This document shows positions 8,763 to 16,815 of a DNA stretch of 64,000 nucleotides, one piece after another (the first letter of the stretch is position 1; each line of letters opens with the position of its first letter). The position numbers and the translations under genes were made by a program. Below the pieces are notes generated by a model, which was given only the letters and a program-made list of their open reading frames with translations, did not search any database and had not been told where the DNA came from. This DNA comes from Paraburkholderia sp. Tr-20389 (GTDB lineage Bacteria > Pseudomonadota > Gammaproteobacteria > Burkholderiales > Burkholderiaceae): assembly GCF_017104565.1 (NCBI RefSeq), contig NZ_JAAGPD010000003.1:282769-346768 (forward strand), read 5' to 3'.

Positions 8763-8790
8763 GGCGGCGCTTCGGCGCCGCCTTTCTTTT
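8763..8790 (+). terminator. Rho-independent terminator after the glycosyltransferase
   Basis: A perfect 8-bp stem, GGCGGCGC (8763-8770) with GCGCCGCC (8775-8782), is closed by a stable TTCG tetraloop and followed by TTTCTTTT. It lies about 70 bases after the glycosyltransferase stop and ends the cytochrome b561-glycosyltransferase transcript. Confidence 0.85.
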
Positions 8791-8969
8791 GCCTGATACG
8801 GACGGACGAGGGGACGGTCCGGTAACGTCTACCGGCACGCGACCTGCGGTCAGCCCTCATGATTCCCGGCGGCGACTTCTAGTAGACTGAAAGGGACATC
8901 GGATTACCAACTATCACACCGGCTCGGTCCCCGCGACCAGCCGACCGTTGTACCCGGGAGGCCTCGTTC

Positions 8970-10094
8970 ATGCATGTAGTCGCTCCGTTGGACAGCAGTA
9001 CCGTCGATAACACCTCTAAACCCGCCGTGCGCGATCTGCGCCGCGTCGACATCCATCCCGATCACTGGTACCCGCTCGCGTGGTCGCGCGAAGTGAAGCG
9101 CGGCAAGACGCACGCCGTGCGCTTCGCCGGCGAGCCGATCGTGCTGGCGCGTACCGAGTCGGGCAAGGTGATCGCGCTGGAGGATCGCTGCGCGCATCGA
9201 CAGGTGCCGCTCAGCGGGGGCGTGGTGGACGGCGAGGCGATCCGCTGCGGCTACCATGGCTGGACGTACGACTGTTCGGGCAAATGCATCGACGTGCCGT
9301 ATCTGGGACGCGAGCGCCTGCCGAATGGCGTGCGCGCGTATCCGTGCCGCGAATCGGAAGGGCTGATTTTCGTGTTTCCCGGTAACGCCGAACTCGCCGA
9401 AACGACGCCGCTGCCGCCGCTCGGCTCCGTTGCGAACAAGGCGTACAAGACGCGCCGCTTCGGCCGCGAGGTCGCTTGCCATTACTCGTTCATGCACGAA
9501 AACCTGATGGACATGAACCATCAGTTCCTGCATCGCAAGCAGATGGGCAAGATGCGCGCGCGTTCGCTAGGCCGGCGGCGCGGCGACGACTGGGTGGAAG
9601 TCGACTACACATTTGCGCGCGAAGCGGGTCAGCAGCCGATCGGCGAAGCGCTCGTGTTCGGACAGAGCCGCAACAGCACGAGGGAAGATCACAAGGACGT
9701 GATGACGATCCGCACGCAATATCCGTTTCAGACGCTGCAGATCCACACGTCGGACGGGACGCGCGTGATGGACCTGTGGATCTGCTATGTGCCGCTCGAC
9801 CGCGAGCAGCGCACCAATCGCACGTTCGGCCTGCTGTCCATCAAGCGGCCGAAGATCGGCGCTTTGCTGGATATCGCCTGGCCGCTGCTGGTGTGGTTCA
9901 CCGAACGCATCTTCGCGGAAGATCGCTGGATCGTCGAACGCGAACAGGAAGCGCACGATGCGCAAGGCGCCGACTGGAATCACGAAGTCTTCCCCGTGAT
10001 CAACGAACTGCGCGATCTGCTGCGCGAGTGCGGTGCGCCAGCCGCGCGGCGGGTGATTCCGATCGAACCGTCGGCGGAGTCGGTGGCCATCTGA
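8970..10094 (+). CDS. Rieske-type aromatic ring-hydroxylating/demethylating oxygenase, alpha subunit
   Basis: 374 residues. The Rieske 2Fe-2S centre is complete: C74-x-H76 and C93-x-x-H96, in CAHRQVPL and CGYHGW. The mononuclear iron site follows as N178-x-x-D181-x-x-H184-x3-H188 (HENLMDMNHQFLH). This layout is that of single-component oxygenase subunits such as vanillate O-demethylase. No reductase or ferredoxin gene lies next to it, so electrons must come from proteins encoded elsewhere. ATG at 8970 follows a GGGAGG site. The gene stands alone between the terminator at 8763 and an SRPBCC gene. The substrate is unknown. Confidence 0.9.
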   Translation: MHVVAPLDSSTVDNTSKPAVRDLRRVDIHPDHWYPLAWSREVKRGKTHAVRFAGEPIVLARTESGKVIALEDRCAHRQVPLSGGVVDGEAIRCGYHGWTYDCSGKCIDVPYLGRERLPNGVRAYPCRESEGLIFVFPGNAELAETTPLPPLGSVANKAYKTRRFGREVACHYSFMHENLMDMNHQFLHRKQMGKMRARSLGRRRGDDWVEVDYTFAREAGQQPIGEALVFGQSRNSTREDHKDVMTIRTQYPFQTLQIHTSDGTRVMDLWICYVPLDREQRTNRTFGLLSIKRPKIGALLDIAWPLLVWFTERIFAEDRWIVEREQEAHDAQGADWNHEVFPVINELRDLLRECGAPAARRVIPIEPSAESVAI

Positions 10095-10273
10095 CTCGAT
10101 GCTGCGTTGCCGCTGCGTCTTGCGGCCATTGATCGGACCTTTAGGCGTTCCAACGTTCGGCGCCGCGCGTATGTCGCGCGCTTCGAACGTTCGACACTTC
10201 GACTATGCACTATGCTTGAATTGTCCGACCGGCTTCGGGCGGACGCTGTGCATCGTTCGAAGGAGGTTGTCTC

Positions 10274-10738
10274 ATGTCCGAGGATGGCGACGCAGTTCCG
10301 CCGATCGCGGATCTGCAAATCGTGTCGACGCGCGTGTTCGATTTTCCGCGCGATCTCATATTCAGCGCCTGGACCGACCCGGCGCACCTCGCGCACTGGT
10401 GGGGCCCCAAGGGCTTCACCAATTCCTTTCACGAATTCGATCTGCGTCCAGGCGGCAACTGGCGCTTCGTGATGCACGGGCCGGATGGCGTCGATTACAA
10501 GAACCACAGCGTATTCGTCGAGATCGTCGCGCCCGAGCGGATCGTGTTCGATCATGTGTCGGGGCCGTACTTTCGCGTGACGGCGACGTTCGATGCACTG
10601 AGCGATGCGCAGACGCGCATCACATTTAGCATGGTGTTCGAGACGCCCGCCGTGTGTGCGCAGGTGAAGACGTTCGCCGTCAAGGCGAACGAAGAGAACT
10701 TCGACCGCTTGCAGAAGGAACTGAAGCGGATGGCTTGA
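10274..10738 (+). CDS. SRPBCC-fold (AHSA1) protein
   Basis: 154 residues. A clear AHSA1/Bet v1-like protein: V-F-D-F-P-R-D-L-I-F-S-A-W-T-D-P, then HLAHWWGPKG, DLRPGGNW and an N-terminal strand pattern shared with the gene at 61864-62355. It has a strong GAAGGAGG ribosome site six bases before the ATG. Members bind hydrophobic ligands or are stress-linked; no catalytic residues can be assigned. It is followed by a hairpin at 10791-10824 and the convergent porin gene. The upstream region 10140-10200 holds AACGTTCG repeats, including the perfect 12-base palindrome TCGAACGTTCGA at 10183-10194, a possible operator. Confidence 0.85.
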   Translation: MSEDGDAVPPIADLQIVSTRVFDFPRDLIFSAWTDPAHLAHWWGPKGFTNSFHEFDLRPGGNWRFVMHGPDGVDYKNHSVFVEIVAPERIVFDHVSGPYFRVTATFDALSDAQTRITFSMVFETPAVCAQVKTFAVKANEENFDRLQKELKRMA

Positions 10739-10790
10739 TGCCTCGTACCGCTTGGCTCTCATGCCGGAATTTCACGCGGTATCAATAGGC

Positions 10791-10824
10791 GACGCCCTCA
10801 CGTTCCGAAGAACGAAAGGGCGTC
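10791..10824. terminator. Hairpin between convergent SRPBCC and porin genes
   Basis: GACGCCCT (10791-10798) pairs with AGGGCGTC (10817-10824), and an inner CGTTC/GAACG stem closes on a CGAA loop. There is no clear T-run on either side, so it is only a likely, possibly bidirectional, terminator between two convergent genes. Confidence 0.45.
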
Positions 10825-10903
10825 GTGGTCCCCTCGCAGGCCCGAGCTACGGCGGATCGATCGTATGCATCGAGCCGCCGCGCCTCGTGTTCGATTAGCG
10901 CTA

Positions 10904-12022
10904 TTAGAAGCGGTGACGCAGACCGACCGATGCCACCGTCTGACGGCGCGACGACGACACGCCCGTCGCGCTGCCGTTGTCGATGACGGCCGGGATCATG
11001 TCGCCAGCCGGCGAACTGGTCAGCACGTACGCGCCTTGTGCGTAGATGTCGGTGCGCTTCGACAGCGCGTAGTCGCCTTGCAGGCCAACCTGGTTTGCGT
11101 GGAAATGGAAGTCCGCAGCCGCGCCGTTCGTGTACGTGTACGCGACGCCCAGGCCCAGAGCCGGCGTCAGGTTGTACTTGGCATTGACTTCGTAGTTGTT
11201 CGTATGCAGCGATGCCGTCGAACCCGTGAAGTTGTCGAAGCGAGCTTGCGTCCAGGCGAGGCCCATAACGGCCGGACCGAATGCGTAGCTTGCGCCGGCA
11301 CCGAACGAACGCTGGCGGAAGGACACGTCGGACGGCACATCGACGAGGCCGGACACGTCGACCAGGTCCGAAGCGCCCTTGCTGTTCACATTCGGGCTGT
11401 TGCGTTGCTGGTAGCCGGCGCCGACGCGCAGGCCTGCGTTCTGATAGCCAGCGCCGAAGCTGTATTCGCGGTTTGCGGCGAAGTTCGAGCTATTGGAGAA
11501 GCCATACGTGCCGCCGAACGAGAAGCCGGCGTAGTTCGCGCTCGTGAACTTGATCGAGTTGTTGGTCGGGACGGCACTGTTGTCGTCCAGCATGTCCAGA
11601 TTGCCCAGGTGCGCGAAGTTGCTGCCGCCCCAGCTGCCCACGGCCGTCACGGGTGCGAGGAAGTCATGCACTGCGTCGTACTGACGGCCGAGCGTGACCG
11701 TACCGGCGTCGCTCGACAGACCGACGAATGCCTGGCGCGAGAACATCTTGCCGGCGCTCGCTGGCGAACCGTTATTCAGGTCGAAGCCTTGCTCCAACGT
11801 GAAGATCGTACGCAGGCCGCCGCCGAGGTCTTCGACGCCGCGCAGGCCAAAGCGGTTTTCGTCGATGGTGCCGCTGCCGACTGCCCACTGCGAGTGGCCG
11901 CCGACGTTGCTGGTGTACGTGATGCCCGCGTCCAGCGTGCCGTACAGCGTGACGCTGCTTTGTGCGTGGGCGACCGAAGCGAACGAGGCAGCCACTGCCG
12001 TTGCGATCAGAATCTTCTTCAT
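10904..12022 (-). CDS. Gram-negative porin (OmpC/Omp32-like)
   Basis: 372 residues. A signal peptide (MKKILIATAVAASFASVAHA) ends at an A-H-A/Q site. The mature chain begins QSSVTLYGTLDAGITY, the hallmark of beta-proteobacterial trimeric porins. Alternating beta strands follow, with the AGKMFSRQAFVGLSS and TVTLGRQYDAVHDF blocks, and the chain ends S-V-G-L-R-H-R-F with the C-terminal phenylalanine needed for outer-membrane insertion. ATG at 12022 follows GGAAG; upstream in-frame starts would spoil the signal peptide. It allows passive uptake of small, usually anionic, solutes. A TATACT -10 candidate lies at 12138-12143 on this strand, and the long AT-rich region upstream probably carries its control sites. 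Confidence 0.95.
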   Translation of the reverse strand: MKKILIATAVAASFASVAHAQSSVTLYGTLDAGITYTSNVGGHSQWAVGSGTIDENRFGLRGVEDLGGGLRTIFTLEQGFDLNNGSPASAGKMFSRQAFVGLSSDAGTVTLGRQYDAVHDFLAPVTAVGSWGGSNFAHLGNLDMLDDNSAVPTNNSIKFTSANYAGFSFGGTYGFSNSSNFAANREYSFGAGYQNAGLRVGAGYQQRNSPNVNSKGASDLVDVSGLVDVPSDVSFRQRSFGAGASYAFGPAVMGLAWTQARFDNFTGSTASLHTNNYEVNAKYNLTPALGLGVAYTYTNGAAADFHFHANQVGLQGDYALSKRTDIYAQGAYVLTSSPAGDMIPAVIDNGSATGVSSSRRQTVASVGLRHRF

Positions 12023-12857
12023 GTGTGCTTCCTTCAGTTCAAGGGGCAATGCGAGGCTTGAATACAAACGGACAGCGATGCATGCCACGTCCTGTACGAA
12101 GCAAGACAACTCAACTTGCCCTGTTTGGGGAAGCGCAAGTATAGAAAGGTACCCTAACTATCGATTGATATTCGAATCGGAAATGGTCTGTTTCCGAAAA
12201 GGAAATAAAAGCGGGTTTTTAAGCTAAAGGGCTGATTTGATTTGTATTTTAATTTATAGATAAGTACGTCATTTTATTGATATAAATATCGACGTTGTGA
12301 TATGGCAACGAAAAACTAAAAGGATTTATTTGAGATAAACCCTGGCCGAAAGACGTGAAACGTTCGTCGCGACAGGTAGCGGAAAAGCGCCAAGGAAACG
12401 AGACAGTTGGGTGATTCAGGCCTGGTAAGCAATGCAGGTAAAGTGTGTCATAAATCAAATTTCGAGGTGAACTTTTTCATATCAATTTTATCGGCGCCGG
12501 TCGACAAATAATTTCAAATCTGGCGGATTTATATTTTCGAGTATAAAAAATGTTGACATCGAAAGCGTGTAATTTTCCTGAATTTGATAGAGATGAAATC
12601 TGGCAATATTTTTTGACGAAAAACAAAAGACGGCAATCGCATGATCGAACACATCAATCGACGAGCAAGCCTCGTGCCGTTTCCATCAGCGGAATGCCCG
12701 CTCGCGCAGCAGACCTTTCCCGCCGGCGTCGGCACTTTGCTAGACTGCCTTCGCCAGCCGACCAACGATCGCTGGCACCGCCCGCCGCGCCACCCGGCTC
12801 ACGAAGTACGGCATCTCTCGAACGCAGCGGCCCCGACAACCGGAACACGGAGTCCTC
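12023..12857. other. Long AT-rich intergenic region upstream of the porin gene
   Basis: About 835 bases without a supported gene. The part from about 12144 to 12640 is far richer in A+T than the rest of the window, with runs such as TTTTATTGATATAAATATC. The porin promoter should lie near 12138-12170 (TATACT on the minus strand). The short open frames at 12249-12458 and 12529-12765 (minus) and 12550-12948 (plus) have no good ribosome sites and no recognisable protein features. From about 12640 the base composition returns to normal as the YCII gene is approached. Confidence 0.6.
12177..12197. promoter_or_regulatory. Inverted repeat upstream of the porin promoter
   Basis: TCGGAAA (12177-12183) and TTTCCGA (12191-12197) form a perfect 7-base dyad around TGGTCTG. 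It sits about 35 bases upstream of the candidate porin -10 element on the minus strand, a suitable place for an activator or repressor site. The binding protein is unknown. Confidence 0.35.
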
Positions 12858-13214
12858 ATGTCTTACATGCTGCTCATCGTCGAACCCACCGAACAACGTC
12901 AGGAACGCGGCGAAGTCGCAGGCCGCGCCGTCTACGACCGCATGCTGAAATACCGCGCTGACCTGCAATCGCGCGGACAGCTGATCGCCGCGGAGTCGCT
13001 GTCGAGCGTGAAGAAGGGCGTACGCCTCGAAAAGCGCGACGGACAGACGCGTCTGATCGACGGTCCTTTTGCCGAAGCGAAGGAAATGATCGGCGGCTTC
13101 TTCCTGCTGAATGTCGATACCTACGAGCAGGCGTTCGCCCTCGCCGAAGAATGCCCGGCCGCCGAGTGGTGCACGATAGAAATCCGCAAGGTCGCGCCCT
13201 GCTACGAGTACTGA
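12858..13214 (+). CDS. YCII-related (DGPF) domain protein
   Basis: 118 residues. A single YCII-related domain: strand M-S-Y-M-L-L-I-V-E, a helix, then the diagnostic DGPFAEAKE motif near residues 73-81 and G-G-F-F-L-L-N-V. The DGPF motif names a family that is repeatedly found beside ECF42 sigma factors. These are small cytosolic dimers whose reaction is mostly unknown; some YciI members have hydrolase activity. It has a GGAG ribosome site (12849-12852). It is first of a same-strand group of two DGPF genes, a VOC gene and the ECF42-type sigma factor. I saw no ECF42-type promoter directly upstream of this copy. Confidence 0.88.
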   Translation: MSYMLLIVEPTEQRQERGEVAGRAVYDRMLKYRADLQSRGQLIAAESLSSVKKGVRLEKRDGQTRLIDGPFAEAKEMIGGFFLLNVDTYEQAFALAEECPAAEWCTIEIRKVAPCYEY

Positions 13215-13252
13215 ATTTCAACTCGACAGGGGTTTTCCCTGGCATCGCCGGA

Positions 13253-13279
13253 TGTCGATCTGACTGCGCGCCGCTCGTC
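13253..13279 (+). promoter_or_regulatory. Putative ECF42-dependent promoter
   Basis: TGTCGA (13253-13258) and CGTC (13276-13279) are separated by exactly 17 bases, which matches the ECF42 promoter motif as I remember it (TGTCGA at -35, CGA/TC at -10). It lies about 55 bases before the second DGPF gene. The same arrangement, including the longer match TGTCGATCTGA and CTCGTC, occurs at 24765-24791. A small hairpin (GAAGCC/GGCTTC, 13290-13308) lies in the leader just after the expected transcript start. Confidence 0.65.
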
Positions 13280-13332
13280 GTGGAAATAAGAAGCCGCCAC
13301 GGGGCTTCCTTTATCCACGAGGAGAGACGGCG

Positions 13333-13746
13333 ATGCGATTCATGATCCTGGTGAAGGCCACGGCAGACAGCGAAGCCGGCAAGATGCCGGAGGAATCGCT
13401 GATTGCGTCGATGGCCACGTACCACGAAGCCTTGCAAAAGGCGGGTGTGCTGCTCGATGCATCCGGCTTGCAACCTAGCGCGAAGGGCTGGCGCGTGCGC
13501 TACGCGAATGGCGGGCGGACCGTGACGGAAGGCCCGTTCGCCGAGACCAAAGAGCTGATTGCAGGCTACACCGTGATTCAGGTGCGTTCGCGCGAAGAAG
13601 CGATGGAGTGGGCGCGGCGTTTTCCCGCGCCATTCGGCGAAAACGCGGACGGCGAGATCGAAGTGCGTCAGATGATGGACCTCGACGACTTCGAGCCGAG
13701 CCAGTCGATGGAGCGCTTTCGCAAGATCGAAGGCGCGAACCACTGA
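13333..13746 (+). CDS. YCII-related (DGPF-type) domain protein
   Basis: 137 residues. Second YCII-domain protein of the cluster; M-R-F-M-I-L-V-K-A-T opening, then EGPFAETKELIAGY near residue 64, where the D of DGPF is replaced by E, followed by W-x-R-x-F-P and an acidic tail ending in the M-M-D-L-D-D-F-E-P segment. A long GAGGAGAGACG ribosome site precedes the ATG. It has its own ECF42-type promoter about 55 bases upstream, so it can be transcribed separately from the DGPF gene at 12858. The reaction is unknown; the sigma factor at 14222 is the likely regulator. Confidence 0.88.
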   Translation: MRFMILVKATADSEAGKMPEESLIASMATYHEALQKAGVLLDASGLQPSAKGWRVRYANGGRTVTEGPFAETKELIAGYTVIQVRSREEAMEWARRFPAPFGENADGEIEVRQMMDLDDFEPSQSMERFRKIEGANH

Positions 13747-13793
13747 TCTCTCCTGCACCCGCAGCGCATCCAGAACCCAACGGAAGAACCATC

Positions 13794-14213
13794 ATGCACA
13801 AGCAGATCTATGTGAACCTGGCCGTCGGCAGCGTGGAGAAATCCATGGCCTTCTTCTCGCAACTCGGCTTCACGTTCGAACCGAAGTTCACCAACGAGCA
13901 GGCGGCCTGTATGGTGATCGGCGAAAACATCTACGCGATGCTGCTCGCGAAGGACTTTTTCCAGACCTTCACGAAGAAGACGCTGTGCAATCCGAAGGAG
14001 AGCACGGAAGCGCTGATCTGCCTGTCGTGCGACAGCCGCGCGCAAGTCGACGAACTCGCCGGCAAGGCGCTCGCCGCGGGCGGCGCGTTGGCGCGCCCGG
14101 CACAGGATCACGGCTTCATGTACGAGCGCAGCATCGAGGATATCGACGGGCACATCTGGGAACTGGTGTACATGGATCCGAACGCCGCAATGCCGGCGGC
14201 GGACGCCACCTGA
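13794..14213 (+). CDS. VOC-superfamily (glyoxalase/bleomycin-resistance fold) protein
   Basis: 139 residues. A single VOC module pair: K-Q-I-Y-V-N-L-A-V at the start, S-M-A-F-F-S-Q-L-G-F, and the C-terminal signature DIDGHIWELVYMDP. Members bind a metal in a beta-alpha-beta fold and include dioxygenases, isomerases and resistance proteins; the closest type by eye is the short lactoylglutathione-lyase-like group common in proteobacteria. It sits 47 bases after the second DGPF gene and eight bases before the sigma factor, so it should be part of the same transcript. The substrate is unknown. Confidence 0.88.
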   Translation: MHKQIYVNLAVGSVEKSMAFFSQLGFTFEPKFTNEQAACMVIGENIYAMLLAKDFFQTFTKKTLCNPKESTEALICLSCDSRAQVDELAGKALAAGGALARPAQDHGFMYERSIEDIDGHIWELVYMDPNAAMPAADAT

Positions 14214-14221
14214 GGCCGGCC

Positions 14222-15514
14222 GTGACGACGGCTGCGACACATCGTGCCATCGAGGCAGTCTGGCGGATCGAATCCGCGAAGGTCATCGCTCACGTCGCGC
14301 GGATCGTGCGCGACGTCGGCGTGGCCGAGGAACTCGCACAGGACGCGCTGGTGGCCGCGCTCGAAACCTGGCCGGACGCAGGCGTACCCGACAACCCCGG
14401 AGCGTGGCTGATGGCGACGGCGAAGAACCGCGCGCTCGACCGCTGGCGTCAGGATGCGCTGCACGCGCGCAAGCACGAGGAACTCGGCGCGGACATGGAC
14501 GCGCGCGAGGCGCATATCGTGCCCGATTTCGTCGATGCGCTCGACGCCGCGCGTGCCGACGATATCGGCGACGATCTGCTGCGGCTCGTGTTCACCGCGT
14601 GTCACCCCGTGCTGTCGAAAGACGCGCGCGTATCGCTCACGTTGCGCCTGCTGGGCGGCCTGACGACGGACGAAATCGCGCGCGCGTTTCTCGTGCCCGA
14701 GCCGACCATCGCGCAGCGCATCGTGCGGGCGAAGAAGACGCTCTCGGCGGCGAAAGTGCCGTTCGAAGTGCCGCAAGCGAACGATCGCGCCTTGCGGCTC
14801 GCGTCCGTGCTCGAAGTGATCTATCTGATCTTCAACGAAGGCTATTCAGCGACGGCAGGCGACGACTGGATGCGTCCCGCGCTCTGCGAAGAAGCGCTGC
14901 GCCTCGGCCGCGTGTTGACAGGCCTGATGCCCGACGAAAGCGAGGTGCACGGACTTGCCGCGCTGATGGAGATTCAGGCGTCGCGCACGCATGCGCGCGT
15001 CGATGCACAGGGGCGGCCCGTGCTGCTGCTCGAGCAGGACCGCAGCCGTTGGGATCCGCTGCTGATCCGCCGTGGACTGACCGCGCTGGAGCGCTCCGAA
15101 GCGCTCGGCGGCATGAGCGGCCCGTACACGCTGCAGGCCGCGCTCGCCGCGTGCCATGCGCGCGCCCGCACAGCGGCCGACACGGATTGGGCGCAGATCG
15201 TCGCGCTCTACGATGCGCTCGCGGAAGTGGCACCGTCGCCCGTGGTCGATCTGAACCGCGCGGTCGCTGTCGGCATGGCGTACGGTCCGACGGCCGCGCT
15301 CGAACTCGTCGAGGCACTCGCCGGCGAGCCTTCGCTGAAGCACTATCACTGGCTGCCGAGCGTGCGCGGCGATCTGCTCGCCAAGCTCGGACGCAACGAC
15401 GAAGCGCGCGCCGAGTTCGAGCGCGCGGCGGGGATGACACGCAACGCGCGCGAACGCGACATGCTGCTCGAACGCGCGCGCGAGATGAGCGGCACGCACG
15501 GACGTATGCAGTAA
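14222..15514 (+). CDS. ECF42-type RNA polymerase sigma factor with C-terminal TPR domain
   Basis: 430 residues. Sigma-2 region (about 10-85: E-E-L-A-Q-D-A-L-V-A-A-L-E-T-W-P, N-P-G-A-W-L-M-A-T-A-K-N-R-A-L-D) and sigma-4 region (about 125-190: L-L-G-G-L-T-T-D-E-I-A-R-A-F) are followed by a long helical extension with TPR-like pairs to the end. This extension, together with neighbouring DGPF genes, defines the ECF42 group, which has no anti-sigma factor and is thought to be controlled through the tail. GTG at 14222 follows GAGG six bases upstream and lies eight bases after the VOC gene. Two ECF42-type promoters (13253, 24765) are candidate targets. Confidence 0.9.
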   Translation: MTTAATHRAIEAVWRIESAKVIAHVARIVRDVGVAEELAQDALVAALETWPDAGVPDNPGAWLMATAKNRALDRWRQDALHARKHEELGADMDAREAHIVPDFVDALDAARADDIGDDLLRLVFTACHPVLSKDARVSLTLRLLGGLTTDEIARAFLVPEPTIAQRIVRAKKTLSAAKVPFEVPQANDRALRLASVLEVIYLIFNEGYSATAGDDWMRPALCEEALRLGRVLTGLMPDESEVHGLAALMEIQASRTHARVDAQGRPVLLLEQDRSRWDPLLIRRGLTALERSEALGGMSGPYTLQAALAACHARARTAADTDWAQIVALYDALAEVAPSPVVDLNRAVAVGMAYGPTAALELVEALAGEPSLKHYHWLPSVRGDLLAKLGRNDEARAEFERAAGMTRNARERDMLLERAREMSGTHGRMQ

Positions 15515-15521
15515 CGGCTCG

Positions 15522-15698
15522 TCAGCTTGTCACGTGGGCGAGCAGCGAGCGCACGAACGGAATCGCGTGCTCGCCCGTGACCATGCCGAGCAGGCCGATC
15601 AGCGCGACGATGGGCGGCGCGGGCGATTTGACGTCGGCGATGTTGTAGAGCAGACCGACGACGACACCCGCCGCCAGCGACACGATATAGGGTTTCAT
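15522..15698 (-). CDS. XapX-domain small membrane protein
   Basis: 58 residues, absent from most automatic calls because of its size. It reads M-K-P-Y-I-V-S-L-A-A-G-V-V-V-G-L-L-Y, then a short polar loop ending in SPAPPIVALIGLLGM and G-E. This is the XapX (DUF1427) signature: two hydrophobic helices joined by S-P-A-P-P. The role of the family is not known beyond membrane location. A GGAG site lies about ten bases upstream of the ATG. It is convergent with the ECF42 gene (8-base gap) and lies just downstream of the quinone oxidoreductase gene on the same strand, with which it may share a transcript. Confidence 0.82.
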   Translation of the reverse strand: MKPYIVSLAAGVVVGLLYNIADVKSPAPPIVALIGLLGMVTGEHAIPFVRSLLAHVTS

Positions 15699-15728
15699 AT
15701 CAGTCTCCGGATCGTGGTGAGCGGTTGG

Positions 15729-16685
15729 TCACATCGTGATGACGACGCGTCCGCGGGTGCCGCCCGCGACGGCCGTATAGGCGTCGCGGGCCTGGTCGAG
15801 CGGGAAGGTTTGCGCGATCGACGGCGCCTGCAATGCGCCGCTGTCGAACACCTCAGCCAGTTCCGTCATCAGGCGGGCGAAGTCCGCGACGCCGAGCTTG
15901 GCGCTGTCGGCGCCGAACAGTTGTGTCTCGTTGTGATAGAAGTCGATCAGATCGAAATCCACGCGCCGCTTGCCCGTTGCGCTGATCTCGACGACGCGTC
16001 CGCGCCACTTCGCGAGCTTCAGCGCCGTTTCGAACGCGACACCGCCGACGGCGTCGTACACGACATCCGCGCCGCCGAGTGCCTTCACGCGTTCGGCGGC
16101 GTGTTCGTCGAGCGGCACATAGTGGTCGAGCAGGCGGCCGGCGGGCGAGTCCGCGTCCGGCTCGCGGCGATCCACCGCGATCACCTGACAGCCGCGCGAC
16201 TTCGCGATCTGCACGACCGCGCCGCCGACGCCGCCGCTCGCGCCGATCACGGCAACCGTTTCGCCCGCGACCAGCTTGGCGTAGTCGACGGCGCCGAGCC
16301 ATGCGACCACGAAGTTCACGCCGATCGCCGCTGCCTGTTCGTGCGTGAGCGCACGCGGCTTGCGTGACAACGCGCCGACGGGAATCCGGATGAACTGCGC
16401 GTGCGTGCCGTCGCGTGTGAAGCCGATGTCGCCGCCCGTGCCCCATACTTCTACGCCGACCCACTCGGCAGGGCCGTCGACCACGACGCCGCTGAAGTCG
16501 CGGCCGGGAATGCGCGGCAAGGTCGTATGAGCGAAGTGGCCCGACAGGTTCTTGACATCGCTCGGATTCACCGAGGCCGCTCTTACCTGCACGACGGCGC
16601 TGTCGGCGTCGGCGGCGGGTGTCGGCAGATCGACGAAGTCGAGGACTTCGGGGCCGCCAAAAGAGTTGAACTGGATCGCTTTCAT
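15729..16685 (-). CDS. Zinc-free quinone oxidoreductase / MDR-family NAD(P)H reductase
   Basis: 318 residues. GroES-like N-terminal domain (about 1-115; A-A-S-V-N-P-S-D-V-K-N, R-I-P-G-R-D-F-S-G-V-V) and a Rossmann domain with V-I-G-A-S-G-G-V-G-G-A-V-V-Q-I-A near residue 150. The zinc-binding cysteines of alcohol dehydrogenases are missing, which places it with quinone reductases and enoyl reductases using NADPH. The chain is of normal family length and starts K-A-I-Q-F-N-S-F-G-G-P-E-V. It is divergent from the DUF429 gene at 16816. Likely role is reduction of quinones or reactive enones. Confidence 0.88.
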   Translation of the reverse strand: MKAIQFNSFGGPEVLDFVDLPTPAADADSAVVQVRAASVNPSDVKNLSGHFAHTTLPRIPGRDFSGVVVDGPAEWVGVEVWGTGGDIGFTRDGTHAQFIRIPVGALSRKPRALTHEQAAAIGVNFVVAWLGAVDYAKLVAGETVAVIGASGGVGGAVVQIAKSRGCQVIAVDRREPDADSPAGRLLDHYVPLDEHAAERVKALGGADVVYDAVGGVAFETALKLAKWRGRVVEISATGKRRVDFDLIDFYHNETQLFGADSAKLGVADFARLMTELAEVFDSGALQAPSIAQTFPLDQARDAYTAVAGGTRGRVVITM

Positions 16686-16815
16686 TGCCGCTCCTGCGGA
16701 ATCTGTCGTATGAACGCAAGTCTAGGTGACCGGTGCGACGGCGTTCAGACAAGTGCTTTCGAATATCGGACAGCGCGTCGCGCGGGTTCGGAAAGGCTGA
16801 CTCGGGGAACCGTGG

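Noticed and set aside
12249-12458. Short minus-strand frame of 69 codons in the AT-rich region
   Set aside because: No ribosome site, no domain, and codon use unlike the neighbours; AT-rich DNA alone can give such a frame.
12497-12510. TGTCGA on the minus strand in the AT-rich region as a third ECF42 promoter
   Set aside because: No CG(A/T)C lies 17 bases downstream, and the direction would lead to the porin gene.
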